From: Berberis thunbergii
Taxonomy: Eukaryota > Streptophyta > Magnoliopsida > Ranunculales > Berberidaceae
NCBI GenBank assembly: GCA_003290165.1
Contig: QNQO01002085.1
Location: 97,460 to 161,459 of the forward strand
Direction of reading: 5' to 3'
DNA: 64,000 nt
Of the stretch, positions 31,750-43,554 are shown one piece after another; within the stretch, counting starts at the first letter, position 1, and every line of letters begins with the position of its first letter. A model generated the notes under the pieces. That model did no database searches. It was given only the letters and a program-made list of their open reading frames with translations, and was not told where the DNA came from. Both the position numbers and the translations under genes were made by a program.

Positions 31750-32941
31750 TAGGGATGGCAGTGGGGCGGATTTTCACGGATATCCGCCCCACCCAATCCG
31801 TTTGGGGCGGTTTTGGATATGTCTAAACGGATTTTGGAGCGGATACGGATATCCAAAAAACATCCATTAAATATTCGGGGTGGATACGGATTTGGCCATA
31901 TCCGCCCCACGGATATCCGTTTATTATGTAACATTACAACAATGCTCTTCCCCTTTATAAACGGATTAAAAAACCCATTGATCTCTCTTCCTCTCCCTCA
32001 TTTCCTCCACCACACCCTCAGTCGGTCAGTCCCTCACCTACCTCTCCCTCCCTCTCTGCCTCTCACACAAGACCGCAAACAGACAGAGAACCTCAGTCCC
32101 TCACCCGCCCCTCCCTCCCTCTCTGCCTCTCACACAAGAACGCAAAGTGGCCGACCGAGGAGCGATTCGAGAGTGAAGGCCTCTCCCTCATCCCTACCCT
32201 CTCACAGAGCGATCCCCACCTTGCCGCGATCTCTCTAGCGCTCCCCTCACGCCGCGATCTGCTTCCTTGCTCCCTCACGCCGTGAGATACTCCCTGCTCC
32301 CCTCACGCCGCGATCTCCCTCACAGAGAGATCTCCCTCCCTCACGCCGTGACCTCTCATCGCATCAGAGATCGAGATGTCCAAGCTTCAAATCCGACAAA
32401 AGGGTTTTTTCCTCCCATCAGAGATCGAGATCAAGAGATCAAGATCAAGATCCGAGACTGAGATCTGATCAAGATCCGATCAAGGTCTGATCTGATCAAG
32501 ATCCGATCAAGGTCTGATCTGATCAAGGTATGATCTGATCCGATCAGTTCAAGATGTGAATTTGATCTCAGAGATCGAATTCTTTGTATATGTTGTAAAT
32601 TTTTTTTTAATTTGTTGAAATTTTTTTTATTTCTTGTAATATTTTTTAGATCAGGTAACTCAGATCTGATTTGTAGAATTTTTTTTTTTTTTTTTTTTTG
32701 TAATATGTTGTATTTTTTTCAATTTTTTGTATGAATTTATTGTATGTTGAAGAAAATTTTTTGGGTTGTTGTTGTTGTTTGGGTTAAATGGGGCGGATAT
32801 CCGCCTATCCTCCGGGGGCGGGGATGGTTTTAAAAAAAATGATAAACGAATATGCAGGGCGGTTTCGGAGACCCGAAATCTCCAGCGGGGCGGGGATGGA
32901 TTTGCACAAATCCGCCCCAATCCACTCCGTTGCCATCCCTA
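31750..32941. mobile_element. hAT element, TAGGGATGGCA family, copy 2
   Basis: Ends TAGGGATGGCA and TTGCCATCCCTA form an 11-bp inverted repeat. The octamer AGCGAGGA flanks both ends exactly (31742-31749 and 32942-32949). Subterminal CGGATATCCGCCCCA words, a pyrimidine-rich CTCCCTCACGCCG stretch (31980-32360) and GATCTGATCAAG repeats (32450-32545) match the internal layout of the copy at 11263-12482. There is no transposase frame. The two copies together define a non-autonomous family. Confidence 0.88.
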
Positions 32942-32949
32942 AGCGAGGA

Positions 32950-35337
32950 AAAGGGAGCAAACCACCCATTCCCCTCAAGATGTGTGCCCTCACTTATCTC
33001 GAATGGGATGGGTGGTTACGCTCACTAGAAGGGCTCAAACTTGATAGTATTAACTAGAATGAGTCAATGTTTCAGTGTGCATATATAAGAGGCTTGCAAC
33101 TGCAGCTACTCATATGGCCATTATCATCCTTTAAGATCCGAAGTGGTGTCCTCCAAACTCTTCTTTGACCATCTAGATTATCCTCACTGTAACTTGGTGT
33201 ACAAACATCACAACTTTCTATAATTGTAAGTAATACAACTTGGTGGTGATGGCCACAGTTACAGTTATTCATGTTTGGATTATTGAGTTTGACCCCACTT
33301 AAGTTAGAATCCAAAGTCTGAAATATCTAAGCCCAATTCTAAGTAAAGCAGAAAACATTTAAAGGGGCCAAGTTGGCTACATTCGGCTTTATCAGTTGGA
33401 TGAAAGGGACGAGGAGAGCACGGGTTGGAAATTTTGGAAGTTGTGCAAGGACAATTTGCAAATTCAAAGATGACAATTTGACACACACTCACGTTTTGAA
33501 TTCCTGTTACAATGTAAGATATCTGCCATACGGATTATTAATTAATTCAATGTGCAACCTGCATGATCATCATTGCTCATGCTACACAATCAGGACATGT
33601 TGAAAAGAGGGTTTTGTTGGTCACATGGTCAGAATGGAGATGGTCATGTGGTCGAAAGGGGACTTTATTGAAACCATGTTAATTATGTACCCGAGAAAAG
33701 GAAAAAGAAAAAAAGTGTAATGATATTACATGAATTGCGAAAACTTTTGGTGCACGTTGAAATTTGCAAAGGCCAGTGATTGGCCTTGGGGTTTATCTCA
33801 ACACACAGCAACAATGATTGGCTTTGATACAGTTATCTTCTTGCAATTACAGTTTTTCAGGAAAAAGTGAAAACTAAATGTGGGGGGTTCCATTATCATG
33901 CTTTGAAGTGAAAATGTGACTCAGATGAAACTTTATTAAGTTATAAATAATTTGCTTAAGAGATTACTTAATTCTTAATTCAGTTAGAGAATGATGGGCT
34001 ACGTGATTAGTGGTTTTAGTGGAGTTATTCATGATTAAAGAGGTAGAAGAATGGAGCTCCAAATTCAAAGATTAAATATTTTCACTTCATGTATTAAGTT
34101 TCCCTATTTTTTTTTATTTTTTTTTTATGATTTATGTTTTTCCTATAAAATTGAACTAAGATGTTAATGGATCCATAATCTGTTTTATGTGGCTTGAAAG
34201 GAAAACAAGAAGTTATACTGGATTTATGAAAAATGTAAAGATCAGGTGATTTCAATGCCAGAAAAAACAATTTTTGCATGACCATTTTTTCATAAAATAT
34301 GCATTTCTTTAAACTGTCATGTTAAGGCTAATGTTTGAACTACTCTATTTAGATTTAACATTCAGGTACGTAGAATTATGAGATTATAGGCCAAACGATT
34401 TTTTGTTTCTTCAAAATTGAGAAATGTATGAATTTTATGTTTAGCTTGGAATGGAAATATAGAACTTAAATATTGTGATGATGGAGGAAATTGAAGTATC
34501 AGTGGTTTTAGTCGGGTCTATGAATAGTTATTTAAGCATTTGAAATCACTTACAAAACTTTGCAATAGAAAACAATGACTTAATCAGGTCCAAGGTTACA
34601 GACGAAACTGAAAAATTGGTTTAGTGAAAGGAGTATAATTTTGAACATTTCATGAAAATCAAATAAAACTTACTTGAAGTGCAAGAGAAGAGAACTAATT
34701 TCTTAGATTTACCATCTAAATTTCAACGTGAAGAGAAACAAAAAAATGTTCAATAAAATAATAAAACTAAAATGATTTTCTTAATTAAAAACTACAAAAT
34801 AATTGTGGGGTTTTCATGTTTTCCTTTTTATCATCTTCTCGTTTAAATATGTGACCCGTGTGATAACTTTATGATGTTTTCGCTTAGTCACGGAGAATGA
34901 TTGATTATGATGAATAAAGCCCTCCAATATCACAAATCACAGTCAATACGATTGATTAATGGGATTGGTTGATGTGGAGAAATCATGTTTAGAGAGAGAC
35001 AAAACAACCGTGCATCCATTTACAGTTTGTTTGTGAGATTTTAATGGAAATTTGGCCCGCGATCTTTAACCCAAAACCTTATCACTTTCACATAGTTAGG
35101 TTGGCCTTTACAAGGGCATAACAACTGGATATTAGTTTCCAGTGTAACCTATGGTGCTTCACACAAGTATTAATGGGATGTTATGTATCGGATAAGTGAT
35201 GATTCATCGATATTCGATATTATCAACATTTGTATTTGTAAATTTGGAATTTATTGAAATGGATATCAAAATCCCATTGGCATTGATAATCACTATTTAT
35301 CTGCTTGAATTATTGGTCTAAGTAATGTTTTATAGTT
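32950..35337. other. Intergenic stretch, no gene seen
   Basis: AT-rich sequence with only short, unrecognised open frames on either strand. No terminal repeats, LTR words or protein motifs were noticed. The last three bases (GTT) are the target duplication of the next CACTA element. Confidence 0.5.
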
Positions 35338-36049
35338 CAATACACAAAAAATCCTCATTTATAGCATGCCAAAAATGCTATCACTGGATATGATAGCGTT
35401 AAATGACATGTTGTGACAGCCCCCTTTATTAAGAGTATAGCCTCTATGATAGTTTTTTTGGTGCACTATTAAAAATATACTTTTAATAGCATTTTTTAGC
35501 GTTGTTGTAACACTTTCGATAGCACTTAGAATACGTCGTTGCATAGTTTAAACGTTGTTATAACATTTTCATAGCATTTAATAAATGTTGTTACATAGTT
35601 TTATGCAACATTTTTAGAGTGTTGTAAAATTAGTTATCCCCGACACTTTAAAAGTGCTATTAAAAGTGTACGGTATTTTTTTAACCCCCTTATTTTTAGC
35701 TATGTTGGTATTATTTGCAATGTGGTAGCTACTATAGCATAATCCGACAATATAAAAAATGCAACAGTAAATAGAATCCAACAATGTAAGAAAATCCTCA
35801 TTTATAGCATAACCATACGAGTTTAATACACAGTAAACTAAATAAATCAAATTAGTTATTACAAAATATTTAAACATAGAATGAAGTCATTTCTTCAAAA
35901 TACATATATAAACTCATTTTTCCAGTCGTTTTCTTCTTCTTCATCCTTATTCATCTTTTTCATCCTGCCAAATATGACCTCATAAAACAGACCAATTAAC
36001 TTTATAATATCAATACATCATGTGTAACCAAATTGAAGTTTCAAGTTTC

Positions 36050-36140
36050 TTTAGGTCCGTGGCATACCTCGCTCTTAGAACAGATCCATCAGGTAGTACT
36101 AGCATTTTGAGAAGATTGAAATCATGCATTGTATAAAGAA
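36050..36140 (-). pseudogene. Captured exon of raffinose synthase (galactinol-sucrose galactosyltransferase)
   Basis: The minus strand reads HDFNLLKMLVLPDGSVLRAR and then YATDL. Plant raffinose synthases (GH36) contain HDFNLLKKLVLPDGSVLRA followed by GRPTRDCLF, so the match is close over about 20 residues. In the intact enzyme this lies in the catalytic half, which transfers galactose from galactinol to sucrose. Only this short piece is present and the frame closes soon after. It sits inside the 35338-39653 CACTA. Confidence 0.72.
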
Positions 36141-37522
36141 AGAGTTTCCAAGGTCTTCCTTGTCAAAAACGAGAAACTAGACTTTAAATTATTGGAAGTA
36201 GACGGAAAAATTTGTTCATTGGTGCAAACCCAGAAACTGCTAGAAAGCCAAAACACCCAACACCAGTCATCTAGTACACAAATAAACAAATAAAATAAAT
36301 TAACAAGGATGAAATAAGAGGAACACTATTAGGGGACAACGTCACATCTCAACTGACATGAGTTTGGGCAATATATGTAGTTTACTTGTTAATATGTATT
36401 GATAAAACGTGTAACAACAATGGAAGCGAGAAGCATTATACCCGCATTTGAAACTGCAAGGTAGACACATTTTTCCCTATGTTACATGCCCCAATGACAA
36501 TAAGGGTTTTAGGCTACTTTTTTAGACAACTTCTAGTAGTTTGGAATATTCGAGCTTCCATCCACCTGCACATTCTTCATCTTCTTCTCCACCAAAGCCC
36601 TAGATTTCGAATTTGATTCATTGGCCTACTTTACCCCCCTCCCCTCAACCATTTGTTAAAGACTTGTTTAAGAGAAAACAATAGTTTATATAAACAAAAA
36701 ACAATAGTTTATAGTGCATTATGCATTAAAATCAATGGCTATCAAAGAAAATAAGGAAAAATAAATAAACAACTTCATATTTGATATTCACAAATGAAAC
36801 CAGTACCTCAAGCATTTCTTTCGATGGTATATCCAAATGGTTGGTTCATCCAAGACTAACAAAATAGATGGTTTTACCATGAACTTACAAAACGCCAGTC
36901 GTGCCTACTCAATAAGCAAGCATGAAATGGTTGAGATTAATAAGTGTCATGTTAAACTGGGAGAAACTTATATCATGTAATGCCTAACTATCATTAGTAT
37001 CTTACTATGAGTATGCAATGTCAAACAATTTGTGCTTTAAGAATCCCCCGGAAAAGATCTTTTGTGATAGACCTAAAAAAATCAGCAAACTTTGAAAGTC
37101 AACATAGATTATTCTCATTCATTTGTAATTATTGCTGGAGCAAAAAACTTTTTTTTTTTAGAAAAGAAAAAATTATATTGATATGATGGACATAAATACT
37201 TGCATGTATATAAAATTGGTACGAAAATGAATAATTGTTTTTCCATATATTCCTGTAGAATTGTAGATTAAATGCTCAGTGGGAAATCCTGGTCAGTTAG
37301 AACAATGGCTAGTTTGAACTCACAAAAGATCACAATACTTCAAATTGTAAGAAAGGATATGGATTTCAATGTAAAATATCTAGTTTGAATTCACTACATG
37401 GTAGAGTAGACACTTCTAGCTGCATATGAGTATTGCATAGGTGCTGCATTACACGTTAACTTTTCTTAGTTGAATAAAAGGTCATTAGCAATAGTGAAAG
37501 ACATAAATATCTGCAACTTTAC

Positions 37523-38977
37523 CTGCATAGATCCTATCCAGGACACGTGGAACAACACAAAAAATGGTTGGCTTTAGTTCCCCTATGTCTTCGACCAATA
37601 AATTGACATCCTGAAAACGTTAAGTGACCATTATTAAGCTGGACACTTATTTTATACAAGGAAACTGTCTAGTCGATCTGTACTCAACTTACCCCTCGCC
37701 AAAATTCTACCGAAGCACCCTGATGAATGAACAACTCCTCAAGCACCCGATCAAATATATGTGCCAGAGGGAGATATTGCAGATAAACAAACATCCTTCA
37801 CAATCATCTGTCAACAATTCCCTAAAACAAAGATTTCAGAAAATGTGAATGTTGAACCTGGTGAAAAAAATATTAGACCACACAAACAGATACCTTTATC
37901 CATGCGTGTGTCTTCATTTATATATAGTTGCCTATTAAATATGAAAAGCTCATAATTTGGAAGTCCATACTTAACCATTGAGGCTCTAAGGGTGTGTTTG
38001 GTTGCATGGAATCTTATGCCATGAGAATTCATGAGGGAACTATTATATTTTAGGCTAAATTGATATATCACTCCACATCTACCATTTGGTTTTGTGATCA
38101 ATGGTGGGAATGAAAGCCCCATGAACATGAGAATCACATGCCTTGGGGGGCCAAGGAGTGAGATTCTCATGTTCATGGGACTTCCATTCCCACCATTGAT
38201 CACAAAATCAAATGGTAAATGTGGAGTGATATATCAATTTAACCTAAAATGTAGTGGTCCCCTCATGGATTCCCATGACATAGGATTCCATGCAACCAAA
38301 CACACCCTAAGTGACTTGGGAATGAATTTTACCTTTTCATTGACACCCTCCAATAATTGTTTCACACCAACTATCAAAGTAACAATGCTATTATTAGAAA
38401 TCATTACCCCCTTGGGGTCACCGGTTGTTCCACTAGTATACATTATCGTACAAATGTCTGATTTTTAGTTAGTGGAAGATCATAATGCTTGTTCTCTCCC
38501 TGTGCATGAAAACGGATGTGTAGGGGGATAACATAGGTACATGTGCTGAATTATTATAATTATATTATTATTATTAAATAAATAAAAAGACCACAACCAA
38601 TTTATCAGAAAAAAATCACATCTCTAACAGCTTTAACAAATAATAAAATTTGAACCACCCACTTAAGGCACTTGAAATGTTGTTGACTTAATTTAATTAA
38701 AATCATTTAGAAAATTCATTGGGAATGCTACAAAATTCTTACCAATTGTATCATATAAAGGAACACAATGAATCCCATGAGCATTGCAGACCTATACAAA
38801 TTTGGCATAAACATGAATTTCATACACAACTTAAGTATATTATATTGAAAGATTAAAACAGATTCAGGATATCTATTTATTTCTAACAAATAGAAATTTA
38901 TAGAAAGAAAAGAGTGTGTTCATACTCATGGCCCACTCAAGGCAGTTGATACCATAAATACCACATCGACCTCCCTG
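37523..38977 (-). pseudogene. Captured long-chain acyl-CoA synthetase fragment (LACS type)
   Basis: Minus-strand exons lie in gene order. About 38977-38928 reads RCGIYGINCLEWAM. 38791-38743 reads CNAHGIHCVPLYDTIG. 38449-38311 holds the AMP-binding motif YTSGTTGDPKGVM. About 37830-37695 reads DVCLS, then YLPLAHIFDRVLEELF and FWRG. 37610-37523 reads DVNLLVEDIGELKPTIFC and then RVLDRIYAG. These match plant LACS enzymes, which activate fatty acids with ATP and CoA. Introns with GT-AG ends are retained, so genomic DNA was copied. The fragment lacks both ends of the gene. A MITE sits in the YTSGTTG exon and four extra bases between DVCLS and YLPLAH shift the frame, so it cannot encode an enzyme. 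Confidence 0.9.
37990..38307. mobile_element. Tourist/Harbinger-type MITE inside the captured LACS fragment
   Basis: It starts GGGTGTGTTTGGTTGCATGG and ends with the exact complement CCATGCAACCAAACACACCC. TAA flanks both ends (37987-37989 and 38308-38310). The two halves are inverted repeats over almost the full length, so it can fold into one long hairpin. These are hallmarks of PIF/Harbinger MITEs. It inserted after the LACS capture, as it lies within or at the edge of a captured exon. Confidence 0.9.
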
Positions 38978-39653
38978 GATCCCGAAAATAAAAAAAAGTT
39001 AAATTAAACACAAATTTTCAATGGAAAATAGAACTGATGACGAAGTAACCCTTACCTAGAAATGAGTTCGAGCAGAGAGAGCTACACATTCAACCAATAC
39101 AGCCAAACAAAAGTTCAAATCACATGCTTTCAATAGTTCAAGATCAAGAAATACCTAGAAACCAAATTGGTCAAGAAAAACACAAATTTCAACAGATTTT
39201 TCGCTCATAAATGTCAAGAATCACAACTCAATCGACAAAACAAGAACACCTGAAATCGAAAGCTTACCTGAAAAAAAACAATCAATCGAGTCTTTAAGTG
39301 AAACGGAGATAATCCGAGCTTTCACTCTGTAGAGTACAAAACACGGTGAGCTTTCAGTCATTAGAATCGAAGAAATGGCGAGCAAGAGGAGAGGGAAAGA
39401 GAGGCGAGCAGGGCGTCAACGCCAGCCTCCCTTATCTTAGGGAGAGAGAGGCGGGCTTTGCAAGGGAGAGCATTACAGGGGAGTCTCATGTTATTTTAGG
39501 TTTAGCAAGAGTGAAATTTGGGGAAGATGAGAGATTAAGATTGAGTGAAAAAAAAACAAATTAGGGGACGCCAAAAACCCCGCCCAAATTGTAAATTAAT
39601 TTTTCATAGCAAAATTGTAAAAAGTGCTATTAATAAGGATGTGTGGTGCAGTG

Positions 39654-41668
39654 GTTGTTTGAATATCCAGTTAACACAATCTTGCATCCACAAGATTATT
39701 TAGTATGGGTATCTGTAACAAACAAAAAGAAATATACAATCTCAATCATTGGGAGCAGAAGCTACTACATTGAGGGTTTTCTAAAGGGGAAGATTTCTCA
39801 GTTTGAAAAGCCACGGTTCTATACTTAGCTCAAAGTAGCAAACGAGAGTGTTTATTCAGTTATTATAAATAATTAAATAAGTTTTTAATTATTTTTCTTT
39901 CGGGCAAAATATTTTAACAAATGAGTCTCCTAAACCAATCCCTTACAAAAACACTAGGTTTTGATTTTCTTTCACTTCCAACACCCCCCAACCTTACACA
40001 AAGTTAGACATACTATTTTGATTGATGGAAAACTAGACATATTTATTTAGAATTTCATTGGCTTAATTACGTTCGTTGTTTGTTTCTACTTCTTCATCTT
40101 CTTCTTCCGCTACTACAACAACTTTGGTAACAGCGCCAACATATTTATAAAATTACCCCAACATATTTATCCTTTGGGTTGGGTTCAACAAAAAAATAAT
40201 ATATATATATAAAGCATGATTATAGAGGAAAATTGCAAATAAAATCCTTTATTTAATTATAATTCAGATACACAATGAAAGGCTCATACATTTTAACACC
40301 ACCATATCTCTTCTTTACCTTTTTTTTACCTACTAAAAGACACCACCAATAAAAACATTTTTCTCTTCTTTTATCCATTTACGATCTCTTCCCAACAATA
40401 AACAGGAACAACAACGTCACTACCGCTGCTGCTACCCCCGCTTCACACCGTTTTTGATCACTCCCCTCCCTTCTTATTTCTTTCTTTTTCACCTATTTAT
40501 TCTCTCTCTTTCTTATCAACATCAACCAACAAGAATAGCATCAACGACATCGTTGCAGTCGTCCTGATTTTTTTCTCATTTGCTCTTGTAGGGGAGCGAG
40601 AACTAAGAAGAAAAAAAAAACGATGGTGGGGAGATCGTCAGTAGTCGCTACCACTGGTATTGCAACATGCTGCTGATGAAAATAAAAGTGACAAAAGAGA
40701 AAAAGGAAAATGGGGGCAGGCGAGTAGTAATGACGTTGGGGGCGACATCAACATCGACAGTGGTGAAAGAGAAATGAATGTTGTTGTTCTGAGGAGAAAA
40801 TGTTGAGAATGAAATAAAATAGAGAAAATTTGAGAATTGAGAATTTGGATTTATATTAGTGGTGTTAAAAAGCAGGTGGTGGTTGTGAGACAAAAGAAAG
40901 GTGGTGGATGGTGATGTCAAAGAGGATAAAGATAATGTTAAAAAACCATTAAAATATGTAATGACCGGAATCGTCTACGGCACAGCCGCACACTTCCCAC
41001 GTAGTGTGTACCCGTGTCATGCCTTCGGCATTACACCCTGGTCCTTGGGTCATGCCTTTGGCACTCCCCATCATGTTTGTTTCCAATCTCACAAAGACAA
41101 CTAATTGTAGAGGCCCCAAGTACAAATATTGCTATGAGGAGTAAATTGTAATTGACCAACAATTAGGGGAGGTGGCCTTAAAATAACCAAGGTTATGGAG
41201 AGGTATGACTAAATAAGTCAAAACTTTGGGTAAATAGGATGATGGGGTTTGTTAAAATCTAATGGATTGAATCATATGACAATGGGCAATTGGAATTGTC
41301 GGGCTAAGTGAAGTAGTTGGGCTTAAGAACTTGATATGGTTGGCTTTAAAGTGGATGAAAATGACATTTTTGAAATTTGTCTAACGGGAAAGGACAATGT
41401 CGTAATTTGGAGAGATAAGAACAATTTTGTAATTTGGCGAATAGGAGATAGGAAGGGCACTTTCGGGATTTGATGAATGAAAATGGTACTTTTGTAATTT
41501 TGCAAACACGACCACACACACACCCAAACCTTCGAATTATCGTTAGAGATAGAGATGGGGGAGGGTCAAATTTGGCATACCCACATATGGCTCTCTTGGT
41601 TATAATGTAAGCCAAAAAGTTATTAAACAAATGGAAAAAGGGGGTAAGCATGGGGGAGAAAAAAAAAG
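39654..41668. other. Intergenic stretch, no gene seen
   Basis: No recognisable coding frame. It holds a (TTC)-rich tract near 40090-40115, a (AT)n run near 40196-40210, and a GC-richer patch at 40960-41080 in which CATGCCTTCGGCATTACACC and CATGCCTTTGGCACTCCCC form a diverged repeat. The rest is AT-rich. Confidence 0.5.
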
Positions 41669-42898
41669 GCAATGATTACACTGCACCACCATTTCCTCTC
41701 TCTAACACCATTCTACTATCTCACGCCTCCTACTTTCTTTCTCACACCACCTATTTAAACAAAAAAAACCAAAAAATTTTCCCTCATTTAAAAATCGAAA
41801 CTCGATTCCTCCCTCCCCCATTCGAATCTCTTCCCTCTCTCACATTCAAATCTCTTCACACACTCAAATCTCCTCCATCTCCCTCGAGAATCTCTCAAAA
41901 TTCCCTCAAAATTGAAACCCTCAAACTCTCCAAAATACAACAACTCAAAACGTCATCTCTCAAAGTTAAAAACGCATCTCTTGCGACTCCAACTTGAGCC
42001 ATCCATTCTATATTTGGGTTTAGGATTTTTTTTTGGATTGTAAGTGAGTCATCCATAACTAGGGTGAAGGCATATCTTTATACTGATCTTAAGCATAATA
42101 ATATAAAACAAAATGAATTGACAAACATAACATTCATATGTGAAGAAAAGTGACTAGGAACAATATTTGAAGAATAAATTTACTAACATAGCATTCATAA
42201 ATGAATCTTTTCCTGTTCGCAGCTTGCAATGCGGGGTATATTATACACTACGAACAGAAAAAACAACAAAAACAAAAACTAAAACAAAAACAAAACAAAA
42301 AAAAACAAAAAAAAATTATGTTCGCATTGTGCAATGCGGGGGTATCTCAGATACCTCGCAATGCACTCTGTGAACATAAATTTTTTCGGATAGATTTACG
42401 TGACTTTAGTAAAATAATCATAAATTGCTCATTTCAAAACATTTTCAGGTGATTCAAGTACTACAACTTTTGTGTTTATTAGATAACTCAGAGTACTACA
42501 ACTTTTGTGTTTTAATCAACTTGAGAATCAGTCTCGATCGAGCACATAAGTTGGCCAAAAGTCAGGAACACTAACTCATTTTCATTGCGAGAAAGATTTG
42601 CACGACTTTAGTAAAATGACTATAACTTTCTCATTTCAAAACATTTTCAAGTGATTAAAGTTGTATTTATTAGATGACTCATAGTACTACAACTTTTGTG
42701 TTTTATGAGCTTGAGAATCGGTCTCAATTGAGGGTTTAAATTGGTCAAAAGTTACCCTATTTTGTATTTTTTTCGTTTTGAGTTTGGGTTTCTCTGTTAT
42801 GTTAAGTTATGCATATTTATTGGTGGTGTGAGAAAGTAAAAAAAAAAAACTCAATGGTGGTGTGAGAAAGAGGATATGGTGGTGCGATGTAGTCGCTG
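41669..42898. mobile_element. Possible long-TIR (Mutator-like) element
   Basis: The left end (CAATGATTACACTGCACCAC, then CTTTCTCACACCACC about 75 bases in) is inverted at the right (GTGGTGCGATGTAGTCGCTG, with GGTGGTGTGAGAAAG inside). The inverted similarity spans about 90 bases with gaps. No clear target duplication was found. The interior has a pyrimidine-rich part (41780-41990) and a tandem duplication (42393-42740). No transposase was recognised. Confidence 0.45.
42393..42740. repeat. Tandem duplication of about 200 bp
   Basis: The series ACTTTAGTAAAAT, CTCATTTCAAAACATTTTCA, AGTACTACAACTTTTGTGTT and CTTGAGAATCNGTCTC occurs at about 42395-42535 and again in the same order at about 42602-42730, with point changes and a small deletion. 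Confidence 0.8.
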
Positions 42899-43554
42899 AA
42901 AAAAAAGGTGTAGATAGAAAAAATCTAATGGGTGTAGAATGTAGTAGTAGGTAGCCTCATGACCCCCCCCCCCCCCTCAAGATAAGGATTCCTTGGTTAC
43001 ATTGTAATGATGTATAGCTCTCTCTATCTATCTTCTTCTACGACTTATAACGAAAGAAACTGGTGATCAGAATCTCAGTGATGTGAGAAGTATGAAAGGG
43101 TTGTATTGTCAAATATAACAATGTCTCAATGCACGAATGGGTTGCGGTTCTGTCAGTTTTGACTTTGGTTAATGACTGTCTGACACTCTTCTTCATTGGT
43201 CTATGACATTCTCGATGATGTTTAAGGGGGCTTGGTGTTGATTATAATAATTTAAATGTGAAAGAGTAAAATGGTAAAAATGTGTAATAGTACTTTTAAT
43301 TAAAAAACATAAATGTCTCTTACACTCTTCATTGGTCTATTACTTTCACATGTAATTATTAAAAATAGGGGAGGCCAAAATGGAAAAGAAAATTTGTAGT
43401 TGAAGACATACATATCACTATTCGTGGAAGAATTCTTATATATTACTAGGGTGTCGACACACTCTACGTGTGCGAATATTCATTATTTTTATTTTATTAC
43501 AACCTAGCAATAATAAGTAAAAATTATTATTGAAAATCTAAACAAAATAATTAT

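Larger units (their letters stand above)
35338..39653. mobile_element. Second CACTA of the inner family, carrying captured genes (Pack-CACTA)
   Basis: The left end CAATACACAAAAAATCC (from CACTACAC) and right end GGATGTGTGGTGCAGTG are inverted. GTT flanks both sides (35335-35337 and 39654-39656). The right subterminal words AAAGTGCTATTAATAA and GTGTGGTG match the right end of the element at 3146-8490, and the left region has the same ATAGCRTTTTTAGCG-type arrays (35360-35660). No transposase is recognised. The interior holds minus-strand exons of an acyl-CoA synthetase and of raffinose synthase, and a Harbinger-type MITE at 37990-38307. Confidence 0.85.

Noticed and set aside
31813..32238. 141-codon open frame in the second hAT copy
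   Set aside because: Low-complexity and not conserved in frame with the first copy, so non-coding.
37811..38203. 130-codon minus-strand open frame
   Set aside because: It reads through half of the fold-back MITE and a LACS intron, with only chance openness.
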